From Paraphaeosphaeria minitans (Eukaryota; Ascomycota; Dothideomycetes; Pleosporales; Didymosphaeriaceae): a stretch of DNA of 64,000 bases. Within the stretch, counting starts at the first letter, position 1. The number at the start of each line of letters is the position of its first letter. The stretch is from assembly GCA_015832175.1 (NCBI GenBank), contig WJXW01000004.1, forward strand, positions 3,162,001 through 3,226,000, given 5' to 3'. The notes beneath the pieces are model-generated. The model was given only the letters and a program-made list of their open reading frames with translations. It did not search any database and was not told where the DNA came from. Below are positions 32,888-42,545 of this stretch, piece by piece. The translations under genes were made by a program, and so were the position numbers.

Positions 32888-35800
32888 TCAAAATCGATTT
32901 TGGAGACCCATCTCAAGCATATTTTGCGCCCACCAAACATGAAAGCCCGCAAGCATAAGGCCAGCACCAAGGCCAAAGAGTTGACCGGGCCAATTGAGAG
33001 AAGCACGCGTGGCGACAGCTTTGGGCTTGCCGTACGAATCGTCGATGTCAGAACCGGACTCGTAGCCAGATGCAAACTCGAAGCCAGACTCCTCCACAAC
33101 ATTCTCAACTGGAGAGCCATGCGGCTTGTCTTGGAGGGACGTCGGTGTATTCGCATCGCAGGTAGTGAGGGGCCCAAGTACAGTCTCCCAACCAAACGCA
33201 TTCCGACACACAGCCAACATCTCCGTCCGAACCGCACTGTTCGTAGCCACCGCGACCGCGTCCTCTCCGGAACGTTCACCCGGCCACGTGAAGTATGCCG
33301 CTGCGGCAATTACACACAGAGTCCCGCACATCTTGACGAAGCGCTTCTTCGTGGTGCTCTTCGGCCGAGCGACGACACGGGCAGCGCGAGGCTGGTCGGG
33401 TTGGCGCGGGACGTGGTGCAGGACTGCCCACATGATGCCCAGTAGCGTGCCGGCTGCGAGGTAGAGCTTGACTGGTGCGCGTGCATCCGGGACAAGGAGT
33501 GAGACGATGATGTAGTAGGAGAAGAGGAGGGAGAGGTGATACGCAACGGCCCGGAGATGGCGTATCAGTGGGGTTTCTGAACGGCTCTGTGCGCGCTCGC
33601 GGTAGACTGGGAGAGGGTACATGCTAGGCGGCTGAACAAGGTCGTGCAGGATGGAAGGCGTGGCGGCCGGATGCTCGGGCTGAAGAGGGGGGTCATCAGC
33701 GAAGCGGACAAGAGAAGCCCGATTTCCTGAAGTAGCGGCGAGTTCATTCACAGCTACTGGGATACCGAGGATCGTGTGTTGCGCAGCTTTCTCGGGGTGA
33801 TTTTGAATAACCTCGATAGTGGCTGGTTGCGGGTTGACTCCTTGACCCTCTGTGATATCGACGCGGGCAGTATCCGGCACCTCGATAGTCTTGCCATCGA
33901 CCTCTCCACCCGCAATGTGTGCGTGCTTTGTCGCAGTCTCATGCTGGCTCGCTGCTAGATCTGAAAACTTGTGATCATGGATGGCTGCGAGAGTGTCTTG
34001 AGCCCAATCTTTGACCTGCTCTCGATCAAAGTTGAGGAACGAAGGCACATCGAGCTTCACGATGGAAGGCTTCTCAGGATGCACTGCGATATTGTCCTTG
34101 GTCTCGTCTGAGAAAACCACCGCGTCATATACTGGATCGTCCGGGTTAACATGAGCCGGTGCTAGTGGAGGCTCGGGCTGAGCGGAAGGTGTCTTAGTAT
34201 GTTGCGGCTTCGGTGTCAAAAACTGTACATTCTCGGAATTCGAAAGCGCTGCGGAAGCTTCCTCGTGTGGCGGGTGACGATCCTCGTTATTCGGCTGTTG
34301 AGTGTCTTGCAAGCTCAAGCCATTGTCGTTTTCGCTTGAGTGAGTATGCGCATCGCCATGACGAGGAAGACTGAAAGTGTCCTCTACTTCCTCTGCAATG
34401 TCATCCAGCGCAATCGTGCCACGATCGATGGGTGTGGCCGCTGAATCCACACGATAAGGGGCTGGGGTAGAGCGTCGGAGCACGTGCGAACGAGCAATTG
34501 CGTTTGCATTCGTATCTTGGCGTTGGTCAGAGCCGTGGAGGACCTGATATGCCTGGTCAGAGAGAAACTCATGTGAAGATTTTGAGGACGTAGAGAGGGG
34601 GAATGTGGGCATGATCAGCTCGGGTGCATTGGACGTTTGTGTACCTTCATCTTCCGGAGGATGCGTCGTTGGCTTGATGATGGAAGGATTAACCAACGAA
34701 TCATCCTCGTGGTCCGAAGCCCGATCCATGGAATGGAGTGGCTCTGTAGCTGGAGCGTTTGGCGCAGGTACAGCCGTGCTACGATAGACCAGTGGAACCT
34801 CTGACCGTATATGAAACGAGGTCTGATTCACATCTTCCTCAGACATCGTGTCTGAGCGTTCGTGTAGGGATTCGGCCATCTCAAGATTTCGGTGCGATGT
34901 TGCAAAGTTGTCGTCAAATCCCGACAGACGGTCCAATGATTCGACGGAGAATGTGTCATCGTCTTCGGGTTGATAGACACTTGTAGCTGCTCCATCGCCG
35001 TTGTGGGAGACTAGGTCAGTGCTTGGTTCTTGCTCAGTGTCGGTCGAAGTTAAGATCTTGGGATGAAACTTGTTGTACTTCCAATTCGCGGCCAGAGCGG
35101 CCACGCTGAGAGGATCTTCTGCGGCAGCGGCAACGACAGCACGCTGGAATTCTTCCAGGGATTCGTTGGCAACGATATCAACATAATCGCCAAGGGGACC
35201 ATCTTCTTCCAAGACGAGTGGCTTCTCCCGATCACGAGACTGTTGCTCTTTGGATTGAAGACCACAGTCAGCTACACCTCGAGCCTTCTGAGAAGAGCCA
35301 TCCGGAATTCTTTTGGGGGAAGCTCCCGATGGCGTAGGCTTGGGAGTTGTCGTGTGATGCGCTCGCGGTGAGTTCTCGCTAGAGTCCTGACTGAACGCGG
35401 GCGATAGGAAAGCAAGTTTAGTTTCGGTCCGATCTGCACCCATCTTGAACATATCCGCAGTGTACAGCAGTTCCTCATCGGACGCCGTCTCAGTATTCAT
35501 CTTTAACACACTCTCCTGGAAAGTGCGTGGAGCGATCACATTCAGAACAGCATCTCGCTGGGACACCCGGTCGTCGGGAGTTAGGAACTTGCAATTTAGG
35601 TGCTGATTCTTGTGTGGAGAAGCACTGCCACGTTTATCTAAAGCCTTTTGCACACGGAGAAAGCGAACAGATACGGCCGGAAATGCGCCTTTCTGAACGT
35701 TTTCGTTAAATTCATCTCCACCGGAATCATACTGAGACATCTTCTCCAACCTCTCGCGGGTCTTCATGTAACGCCACTTCTGGTCTCGTGGTGTATCCAG

Positions 35801-36019
35801 GTCCCACTGCATTTCGACATCTTCGCATTGAGCGAGAAGCTCTGCCCGCTCCTTGGAGCTAAGCATCGCTAGATGGCGCAGAGGGTACGGATGGAGACCT
35901 TCCAGAGAACGTCTGCTGGATCTGAATACGTGGCGGTGATAGTATGGGGAGTTGTTGAGGCCGGCTTTGATTTCATCAACCTGCAACGGAACGAAGATGT
36001 TCTGTCCTAGGGTGTCCAT
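32888..36019 (-). CDS. Uncharacterised 1043-aa protein with C-terminal membrane segments
   Basis: A single long exon starting MDTLGQNIFVPLQVDE. The first 130 residues look folded (SSKERAELLAQCEDVEMQWD, PRDQKWRYMKTRERLEKMSQ). Residues from about 200 to 800 are disordered, rich in Ser, Glu, Asp, Pro and His, and carry acidic Asp/Glu clusters. The C-terminal quarter has three or four probable transmembrane helices: YHLSLLFSYYIIVSLLV (about 825), LYLAAGTLLGIMWAVLHHV (about 850), FVKMCGTLCVIAAAAYFTW (about 895) and LFGLGAGLMLAGFHVWWAQ (about 1020). No family is recognised. The layout, cytosolic disordered arm plus membrane anchor, could suit an ER or nuclear-envelope tether, but that is speculation. 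Length without any stop makes the coding status secure. Confidence 0.85.
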   Translation of the reverse strand: MDTLGQNIFVPLQVDEIKAGLNNSPYYHRHVFRSSRRSLEGLHPYPLRHLAMLSSKERAELLAQCEDVEMQWDLDTPRDQKWRYMKTRERLEKMSQYDSGGDEFNENVQKGAFPAVSVRFLRVQKALDKRGSASPHKNQHLNCKFLTPDDRVSQRDAVLNVIAPRTFQESVLKMNTETASDEELLYTADMFKMGADRTETKLAFLSPAFSQDSSENSPRAHHTTTPKPTPSGASPKRIPDGSSQKARGVADCGLQSKEQQSRDREKPLVLEEDGPLGDYVDIVANESLEEFQRAVVAAAAEDPLSVAALAANWKYNKFHPKILTSTDTEQEPSTDLVSHNGDGAATSVYQPEDDDTFSVESLDRLSGFDDNFATSHRNLEMAESLHERSDTMSEEDVNQTSFHIRSEVPLVYRSTAVPAPNAPATEPLHSMDRASDHEDDSLVNPSIIKPTTHPPEDEGTQTSNAPELIMPTFPLSTSSKSSHEFLSDQAYQVLHGSDQRQDTNANAIARSHVLRRSTPAPYRVDSAATPIDRGTIALDDIAEEVEDTFSLPRHGDAHTHSSENDNGLSLQDTQQPNNEDRHPPHEEASAALSNSENVQFLTPKPQHTKTPSAQPEPPLAPAHVNPDDPVYDAVVFSDETKDNIAVHPEKPSIVKLDVPSFLNFDREQVKDWAQDTLAAIHDHKFSDLAASQHETATKHAHIAGGEVDGKTIEVPDTARVDITEGQGVNPQPATIEVIQNHPEKAAQHTILGIPVAVNELAATSGNRASLVRFADDPPLQPEHPAATPSILHDLVQPPSMYPLPVYRERAQSRSETPLIRHLRAVAYHLSLLFSYYIIVSLLVPDARAPVKLYLAAGTLLGIMWAVLHHVPRQPDQPRAARVVARPKSTTKKRFVKMCGTLCVIAAAAYFTWPGERSGEDAVAVATNSAVRTEMLAVCRNAFGWETVLGPLTTCDANTPTSLQDKPHGSPVENVVEESGFEFASGYESGSDIDDSYGKPKAVATRASLNWPGQLFGLGAGLMLAGFHVWWAQNMLEMGLQNRF

Positions 36020-36429
36020 TTCTTTTGATCGTGTGTCTTGTGTCGTGTATGCGGAGGCCGTGAATCTAGAGCTGGCCAGGGGTGAGAGGCTGGGCTGCTC
36101 CTAAACAGCGTAGGGTGGTGGTCGCGATCTAGGAAAGGCTGATGGGGAGGGCAGAACATATGGCGCTGGCGCCGCATGAACCCAGTGATGTACCCTTGTA
36201 TTGAGGGCCTCTAATACGTCTTCATCTGTGAAACTAGGTAACGTGCAAGCGCTCATGGCCAGGTGAGCAGGTATCGGGGTCAGTGTGTCAAGGCCAGTGA
36301 AAGTTACATTCAGGAAAAGAAGTGTCTTATACATATTCCACTCTATCAGCTTTGGTGTGTTATAACAATATGCCATTGTAAGCTGATACTGTACACGTAT
36401 TTTCCTCGGGTATGATCTGGAAATCGGTT
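36020..36429. other. Intergenic between two minus-strand genes
   Basis: 410 bp. An open frame at 36101-36376 (minus, 91 codons) ends in a Pro-rich stretch (PRSRPPPYAV) but has no other support. It contains part of the 5' flank of the 1043-aa gene and the 3' flank of the DJ-1-like gene. Confidence 0.5.
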
Positions 36430-37279
36430 CTAAGTAGCCGATCCGTTGATGTTGACAGCGAAGGGGTCATTGCTAGGGTCGGTGATGCGGACATGTTCGA
36501 TCAGATTCGCCATATATGTCGCGTTCTGGAGACTGTATTTCTTTTCCACGAACTGAAGCAGCATATCGAATCCAGACGTTACTCCCGACGAACTCCAAAT
36601 TGGAGGCTCAGCGGACTCGTCCTCCACCCATCGAGCCTTGGGCACCCACTCAGTCTTTGGGCCATACGTGGTGATCTCCTTCCACGCCGCTTTGTTTGTT
36701 GTTGCCTTCCTTCCGTCCATGATGCCGGCTTTCGCGGCGACGCCGGATCCCGTGCAAATCGTCAGCACGTGTTTCGTCTTGGGGGCCGCCTTTGCGATGT
36801 AGTTCCATACTGCGGTCACTGGATGCAGAAGTAGATTAGTCGGCTATCTTCGTCTATGTGCCCGGGGGTCACCCACTGTTCGGATTCCGTGCACCGGGAC
36901 CTCCAGGTATAATGAGTACATCCACCTCAGGCGCCGTATCGAACGAATGCGTAGGTGTGATTGCAGACCAGACAGACGAATTCTTCGGGTTCATCGTCAG
37001 GGGCTGTGCCGAGACAGGTTCCAGTGTATCCGAAAGCAAGGCAACTTCAGTGTTGTATAGCAGGCCTATGAAGTTGAGGATTTCTAAAGGTGCGGTTATA
37101 TCAGTCGTGTCAAAGGCCCGAAACATCACGATGCCGAACTTTTTGGGAATGGCACCATTTAGAGCTTGGAGAATTAGTCAAGTTCTTGTGTAATCTTCAA
37201 TGGGCTTACAAGCAAAACTGGGGTTGGCTAGCAGACTAAAGGTCAAGGCGCACGTGCTTAAAGTCTTAATAAGACCCAT
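36430..37279 (-). CDS. Secreted DJ-1/PfpI-family protein
   Basis: Three exons, 37279-37210, 37164-36877 and 36818-36430, give 248 residues; introns are 45 and 58 bp. Exon 1 encodes a clear signal peptide (MGLIKTLSTCALTFSLLANP), cleaved near SFA. The DJ-1/PfpI core follows: FGIVMFRAFDTTDITAPLEI, VLIIPGGPGARNPN, and the nucleophile elbow VLTICTGSGVAAKAG with the reactive Cys in TIC-T. Then come PKARWVEDE and WSSSGVTSGFDMLLQFVEKKY. The A|GTGGGT donor of intron 2 is needed to keep frame (PN|MTAVW). Relatives include isonitrile hydratase and cysteine hydrolase-like or glyoxalase-like proteins, mostly cytosolic, so the export signal is notable. Substrate unknown. Confidence 0.9.
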
Positions 37280-37963
37280 TGTAAATACACAGTACAGTGG
37301 TGAAATGATAGTGAAAAGAAGAGTTAAGGCGACCGAACAAAAAGTAGTTGAACTCTGGCGACTGAACTGTTCTTTAAGAGTCGGCATTTCGGACGTACAA
37401 GCACGGCCACGCCGCAATCATTCCTTCACGACCGATTAGACGCACTCATCATCTATCCACTGCAGGGCCATGCCAGATTGGGACACGCATTGGCAATCGT
37501 TTGCCAGTCATTTGGCAGGAATATAGCACATGCTTCTTCAAGATGTTATATTCGGTAAACCTAGAGCGATGAAAGCATGGCGGGGATGGTGAGGTGTGGT
37601 AGGAGGTTCAAAAGATGGACCGCCAGAAGTGGGGGCTCACTTTCCGAAAAAGGAACCGCTAGTGCATGGCGAGATTACAACGAGCGCAAAGTCTCTCACC
37701 AGGTCATATCGGATCGGGACCTACTCTATGAGCCGATCATGTAATCTGCCTGCGGCCTATGCTTACATTGGCCATGTCCTTCTATTCACGACTAGCCCAT
37801 TTTCTACGTCGCCTTAGAAAGCACGCCACACAAACAAACTATAATACTGAAGAGCATCTGATATTTGATGTATCCGGGTACTGTATCTATATACATCTTC
37901 GAGCTCACAGCTTCTGCTTCCTGCGCTTATCAACCCAAGTACGACGTATTACAGGAGAGCGGC
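37280..37963. other. Intergenic between DJ-1-like and GST genes
   Basis: 684 bp with no supported coding. The right part is the 3' flank of the glutathione transferase gene; the left part is the promoter of the DJ-1-like gene, fairly A/T rich near 37270-37330. Confidence 0.5.
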
Positions 37964-38662
37964 TTACGACTTGGGCACGAAACGCGGAGGTCCAGCGGCA
38001 CTAATCAAAGCCTCCAGATCCTCATCCGGGTCGCACTTCTTCATTGCCCTCTGGTAAGCCGGTCTTGCTGTAACTCTTTTTAGCCATGCCGTGATACCAG
38101 GATACTCGGTCAAATCCATGGGCATGAACCGACGCATGGTAGTGAAGCACCAAGTCGTCATCACGTCAGCGGCGGTGAATTCATCGCCGGCCAGGTAGTC
38201 GTTCGACTGCAGGCAGTTGTTGAGGTGGCCGACAGCCCTCTTCACGCGTTCATCGGTGTCTTGATAACGCTGGTCCTGCTCATCCAGCCCGAACATGCGT
38301 GCGTAGAATTTACGGAAGATGGTGGGTTGCAAGTTGCCATTCGAAAAATGGAGCCAGTACACGTAGTCTGCATAGCTGGAGTGCGTCGGTGGGAGAGAAA
38401 GCCGTCCGTTTCCGTATTTGTTTATAACATACTCCACGATGGCGCCTGACTCGGCGAGCAAGAGCGGATTCTCGGGATCAGAAGTGGCGTCCTCTAGTAG
38501 AGGCGATGCTCCCATTGGATGCTTCTCTTTTAGCTCTGGTGGTGCCAGGAAAGGGCTGCGCTGGTAAAGCTTGACTTCATATGGGATGCCGAGCTCTTCG
38601 AGGAGAAAGGGGATCCGCTCGCCCTGTCCGACTTGGAGATGGTGGACGGTAAGCTTGGCCAT
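37964..38662 (-). CDS. Glutathione S-transferase
   Basis: A single exon of 232 residues. The N-terminal thioredoxin fold reads LTVHHLQVGQGERIPFLLEE, LGIPYEVKLYQRSPFLAPPE, the cis-Pro strand region MGASPLLEDATSD, then LLLAESGAIVEYVINKYG, the glutathione gamma-glutamyl contact (E-S). The all-helical C-terminal domain follows (YADYVYWLHFSNGNLQPTIF, NDYLAGDEFTAADVMTTWCF, the N-capping box, and EYPGITAWLKRVTARPAYQR). It resembles fungal Gtt1-like and related soluble transferases that conjugate glutathione to electrophiles or reduce peroxides. It is divergent from the 213-aa orphan gene with a 382-bp shared promoter. Confidence 0.94.
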   Translation of the reverse strand: MAKLTVHHLQVGQGERIPFLLEELGIPYEVKLYQRSPFLAPPELKEKHPMGASPLLEDATSDPENPLLLAESGAIVEYVINKYGNGRLSLPPTHSSYADYVYWLHFSNGNLQPTIFRKFYARMFGLDEQDQRYQDTDERVKRAVGHLNNCLQSNDYLAGDEFTAADVMTTWCFTTMRRFMPMDLTEYPGITAWLKRVTARPAYQRAMKKCDPDEDLEALISAAGPPRFVPKS

Positions 38663-39044
38663 GCTGATAGAAACGATTTTTGGTGGCTAATTGTTATAGC
38701 CTTGCGTAAAATGATCTTTGGCGATGTGTTCAATGAAGATATCGACGCAACCAACCTGTTCTATATAGTGGAGCATGCAGCCAATCAAAGCCCCGCATAT
38801 GGAAAGCCGCGGCTTTGGCTCCACCGAAAGCCGCTAGCACCGACGGACACTCGGCAAACCCACTCGCCCTTCACGACACTCGCCTCAAAGGGTCAAAGAT
38901 AAACGTAGACCGTGGCCCTTTCAACCTGAAAATATCCCTCGTTGGCCGAAGATAGTAATACAAGTTAGACGCACACTTTCGTGATGACGTAGCTTACCAA
39001 TTGGCAGGAGAGTATAAATCGCTACTATCGGGTCGGCAGCGAAA
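38663..39044. promoter_or_regulatory. Shared divergent promoter, GST and orphan gene
   Basis: 382 bp between start codons. The plus-strand gene has TATAAAT at 39013-39019. For the GST side CTATATAG occurs near 38761. A TGACG sequence (atgacgtagc) near 38983 resembles a CREB/ATF-type site. Whether the two genes are co-regulated cannot be read from sequence. Confidence 0.45.
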
Positions 39045-39754
39045 ATGGAGAGTTCACCGAAGACGGGAAAGACACGGGGTCTTCGGGCATTCGTTCCGAG
39101 CTTGTCTCCACAGCGTAGGCAAGTCTTCAGTGCAGCATTGTTACTGCACGATTTAAAAGCGGAGACGTTGGATACGTTGCAGTATCACTGTTTCTCATCT
39201 ATGATAGGAGTAGGGTATGTTATCTCGGTTTCTCTTTTCACGGATCGAATAGAAAAAAATAAGCTCAACGCATGATGACAAGCGTAATATCCCTTGAGAG
39301 GCTCTTTGGACTCTCAGCTGCTGACTCTGCTGGCGCCTTCATTGCTCGAACGATCTCGACTAACCTGCATACCATCAAACAGCTCATACGGACAGACACC
39401 GACAACCATGGAACAATGATTGCTGCCAAGTTCATACAGAGTGTTCACCTACTGGCTTCGTATAGGGAGATGTTTTCTGAGGTGCTGAATCCAGGCAAAC
39501 AAAGTCCGCAGTTTATACTCATCTGGAACGATAGGACCCTGACATGGAAGCACAATGCTCTGAATAGCCAGTGCATCGCCCTGGAAGATGCCTTGCAAAG
39601 GGCATTCCGGCATTGTCTGGAAGCCAAAGCCCTAAGCCGAGAACAACGACTAAGAATGGAGCTTGCGATGCTGGAACAAGCTATGAGCCTGAAAGCGGCC
39701 CACAGTAGATTCTACGGCATTTGGAGGCTCTGGAAGCTATTGCGATTTGGCTAA
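39045..39754 (+). CDS. Orphan protein, 213 aa, unknown
   Basis: Two exons, 39045-39214 and 39283-39754, are joined by a 68-bp intron (GG|GTATGT to GACAAG|C) to give GVGVISLERLFGLSAADSAG across the junction. The protein starts MESSPKTGKTRGLR, and is mostly helical in composition with Leu/Ala/Arg-rich segments (LSREQRLRMELAMLEQAMSL). No domain is recognised. The start lies 26 bp after a TATAAAT, implying a very short leader. The two frames could instead be separate chance frames, but the phase-correct donor, acceptor and continuity favour one gene. Confidence 0.55.
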
Positions 39755-40126
39755 ACCTCAACACCTGCTCTTTGAAAAGCTAAAATGCACTTATTAGCAA
39801 CCCATGCGATCAAGACAAGGAATTTACTTATATACACAAGACCATCCAAGCGCATGGTAACTAGAGAGGTGCATCGATTCGCACGAGTGGAGTGCTGCCA
39901 TCGCGTAATCAATCAGCGCTCGGGATATCCGAACGAGCCTCTCAAATGCCTCCATCACATAGAACAGAACAAAATGCATACGATACGAAATCAGTCTTGA
40001 TTCCGCTCTAAAATCGAGTATAATTTTTTGCTCACGAAGTATCACTTCCCTCAACACACATCATCCCCATTCCCCCCTCAAAGCCCCTCCCTCACACCCA
40101 ACCTACCCAGTGCTGCTTCTCCAAAC
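39755..40126. other. Intergenic
   Basis: 372 bp, A/T rich in its left part (ttacttatatacacaag) and C rich before 40127. No coding frame supported. Confidence 0.5.
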
Positions 40127-40599
40127 ATGTCACCCCCGATAACCCTCCCCTCCCCCACCCCCCGCGAAGCAATCGCCGACGCCCTCTCCCGCTGCACCCT
40201 CGGCCTCGACACCCACTCCCGCCCCCTCTTCGGCTCCGCTTGTCTCCAAGACTCCACCATGGCCGTCGCCATCGGGCCGACCGTCGTCTCAGGCTGGCCC
40301 GCCGTCAGCGCCTTCTTCGAGCGCGTTTTTCACGTAATCACCATGCACGTCATCACTAACGTGCGCATTGCGGTCGAGGATGGCGCGGACACGGCGACGC
40401 TATCTGCACATGCGATTTCGTACCACGTGAGAGAGGAGGATGGCTGAGCGTGAAGGATGCGTCCTATACGGCGGAATCGTTGTATGACATCGAAATGGTG
40501 AGGGATGCGGGGGATGGGTTGTGGAAGATTAGGAGATGGGGATTTGAGATACTGTGGACGACGGGGGAAGGAGTGTCCTGTTTGGTGACGAGGACGTGA
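40127..40599 (+). pseudogene. NTF2/SnoaL-like gene interrupted by a one-base frameshift
   Basis: The first frame (40127-40447) starts MSPPITLPSPTPREAIADAL and reads a SnoaL-like half: DTHSRPLFGSACLQDSTMAV, VSGWPAVSAFFERVFHVI, MHVITNVRIAVEDGA, AHAISYH. It stops at TGA 40445-40447. The rest of the fold continues without a gap in another frame: WLSVKDASYTAESLYDIEMV, GLWKIRRWGFEILWTTGEG, ending at TGA 40597-40599. The switch falls in a GAGAGAGGAGGATGG stretch around 40428-40443. No intron of sensible length can restore the frame. Small fungal proteins with this order bind hydrophobic ligands or act as isomerases. Either a genuine frameshift (recent pseudogene) or a base-calling error explains it. 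The intact family signature on both sides argues that the loss is recent. Confidence 0.7.
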
Positions 40600-40706
40600 A
40601 GACCGTGGAGTAAATACAGGCTTGCCTAGCTAACGAGGTATTGGGTGAATCTGCAGAGATGAAACCACCTATTGTTTGCCTTGTCTACGGTGCATCCTCG
40701 TCTGGA

Positions 40707-42545
40707 TCAATGGAAGGAGGAAGGAACATAGACGCCCGCACCGATCGCCTGCGCGGTAGGGGTGTACCTCCACCGACTAAAGTACGCGGGTGCCGTCTCT
40801 TTCTCGTTCCCATTCTTCGTTGCAAAAGCACCGATGATTGTCCCTGTCATGTTTAGTCCTGGACGCCTTCGGTTCGATGCCAACAACTTACCTGTAAATG
40901 GCCCACTTCCTCCAGACACAATCGTTGCGTTCGCTTCACCCACGTGCACAGCTTGCGAAGGGTGATTGGCGGATGCAGCAGTGAAAACGTATTTGTATTC
41001 GTCCACAGCCTCCACCTTCAGTTGTATGGGGTGAGAAAGCCACGATTCTCGGATAGGGATAGTCCGCGATTCTGGCACCGTCTCGTTGGGCTTCCCCGTC
41101 GCTTCAACGCTGAATTTCAGATGCGGGACTGATGTCTTACTATGCGAACTGCTGGCAAGATGAACGATGCTGAGATCAATGTGCTGCAGCTGCGTGAGGA
41201 ATACAGTGAGGCCTGCCTCGCCGCTGCTTGTGGTGGGTTTGAACGACAAATCGACACTTAACGCGAACTTGGTGCTGGTCTGCTTGCGCGCGATGAAGCC
41301 GAGACCTTCCTCAGTAGGCTGATAGCTAGCGTCAGACGTGAGATTGACCCTCGAAGGCGAGATGCGCAAGGTGTTAGGATGGCCGTGTGGGGAAATGGCA
41401 AAGAGGTCGTACTTTGGGATCCTCCAGTGGACAAATTGTCGGGGCAGTTGGCTTCCAGGTTTGAAGTCCACAACATCAGGCGCGTCTACCCAAGGCCCCG
41501 CTCCGGGGACTCTTCTATTGACTGGTGGCAGTGGACCAGATTGCCTACCACGAACGGGTTCAATGACTGGCCATTCGCCACGCTTCCATTGCGCAGGGAT
41601 TAGAGCGCTTTCACGGCCCATAGGGTAGTTTTCCCACTCAGGACCAGAACGGGTGGTCAATGCGAAGGCCCACCAGTTCCCTGTGGCATCTTCGAACAGA
41701 TCAGCGTGACCGACGGTCTGGAAATAGCTGTTCGTGTTCTTAGCCGTTAGGATCGGGTTCTTCTCGTATCCTTCATATGGCCCTCGAATGCTTTTTGAGC
41801 GAGCGATAGTCACAGAGTGATTGGTCTCTGTCCCGCCCTCGCCGATGAGCAAGTAGTACCAACTATCCTTCTTGTACAGGTGCGGGCCTTCAGGGTTACG
41901 GTCACCAGTCCCATTCCACACCTTGAATGTGTCACCGATGGCCTTCCCAGTCTTGAGGTCCATTTCTGTGATGTAGATGCCTGCAGCGACAGAGACGTAC
42001 GCCTTGTCATCGTCGTCCCAAAACAGGTCTGGATCAATGTCACCGCCGGGGTTCTCCATCCTCAACGGACCCTCCCAATTATCCTTGAACGGATCCGTCG
42101 TTTTAAACAGGAGAATCTTAGGATCCCAGGGTCTCCAGCTGTTGTAGCTTGTGATGAGGTAGAACGTTCCATTCCTGTATCGGATTGTCGAAGCCCATAT
42201 ACCCTCACCCTGTTGCCCGGGACCACCGCCACTCGTACCTAGTTCTGGAAGTTGCTCGGGTCGGGTAATGGCATAGGAAGCGAGTTTCCAATTAGTGAAG
42301 TCCTTGGAAGCATAAACCGGAATCCCGGGATATGTGAGGAAAGAAGAAGTCGTGCAGAAGAGCGTATTGTCATGTTCTTTCACGAACACGCAACTTGGGT
42401 CAGAGTTCCAGCCTGGTAGAACTGGGTTGTCATAGTCCCTCCTCTTGGTCTTGAAGTCTCCTGCAGTAGGCGCTGCATTCCCGACACCCGCCATCGTCAG
42501 CGCTCCCAGGAGTAGAAGATGAGGGAGGAGATGCATATTCACCAC
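40707..42545 (-). CDS. Secreted glycoside hydrolase family 43 (xylosidase/arabinofuranosidase)
   Basis: A single exon of 612 residues. Two Met codons lie at the start; either gives a signal peptide (MHLLPHLLLLGALTMAGVG). The five-bladed propeller shows the three expected acids: the base Asp in PGWNSDPSCVF, the modulating Asp in PGGDIDPDLFWDDD, and the acid Glu in RNPEGPHLYKK. Other family landmarks are the SSFLTYPGIPVYASKDFTNW and YFQTVGHADLFED blocks. A C-terminal beta-sandwich of about 200 residues (GLGFIARKQTSTKFALSVDL) follows, as in fungal exo-acting members. The stop is at 40707-40709. The enzyme should release xylose or arabinose from plant cell-wall hemicellulose. A TATA-like sequence lies near 42596-42602 on the minus strand. 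Confidence 0.94.
   Translation of the reverse strand: MVNMHLLPHLLLLGALTMAGVGNAAPTAGDFKTKRRDYDNPVLPGWNSDPSCVFVKEHDNTLFCTTSSFLTYPGIPVYASKDFTNWKLASYAITRPEQLPELGTSGGGPGQQGEGIWASTIRYRNGTFYLITSYNSWRPWDPKILLFKTTDPFKDNWEGPLRMENPGGDIDPDLFWDDDDKAYVSVAAGIYITEMDLKTGKAIGDTFKVWNGTGDRNPEGPHLYKKDSWYYLLIGEGGTETNHSVTIARSKSIRGPYEGYEKNPILTAKNTNSYFQTVGHADLFEDATGNWWAFALTTRSGPEWENYPMGRESALIPAQWKRGEWPVIEPVRGRQSGPLPPVNRRVPGAGPWVDAPDVVDFKPGSQLPRQFVHWRIPKYDLFAISPHGHPNTLRISPSRVNLTSDASYQPTEEGLGFIARKQTSTKFALSVDLSFKPTTSSGEAGLTVFLTQLQHIDLSIVHLASSSHSKTSVPHLKFSVEATGKPNETVPESRTIPIRESWLSHPIQLKVEAVDEYKYVFTAASANHPSQAVHVGEANATIVSGGSGPFTGKLLASNRRRPGLNMTGTIIGAFATKNGNEKETAPAYFSRWRYTPTAQAIGAGVYVPSSFH

Noticed and set aside
36101..36376. 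91-codon minus-strand frame before the 1043-aa gene
   Set aside because: Pro-rich end looked coding, but there is no family and no splice joining it in frame to the large exon.
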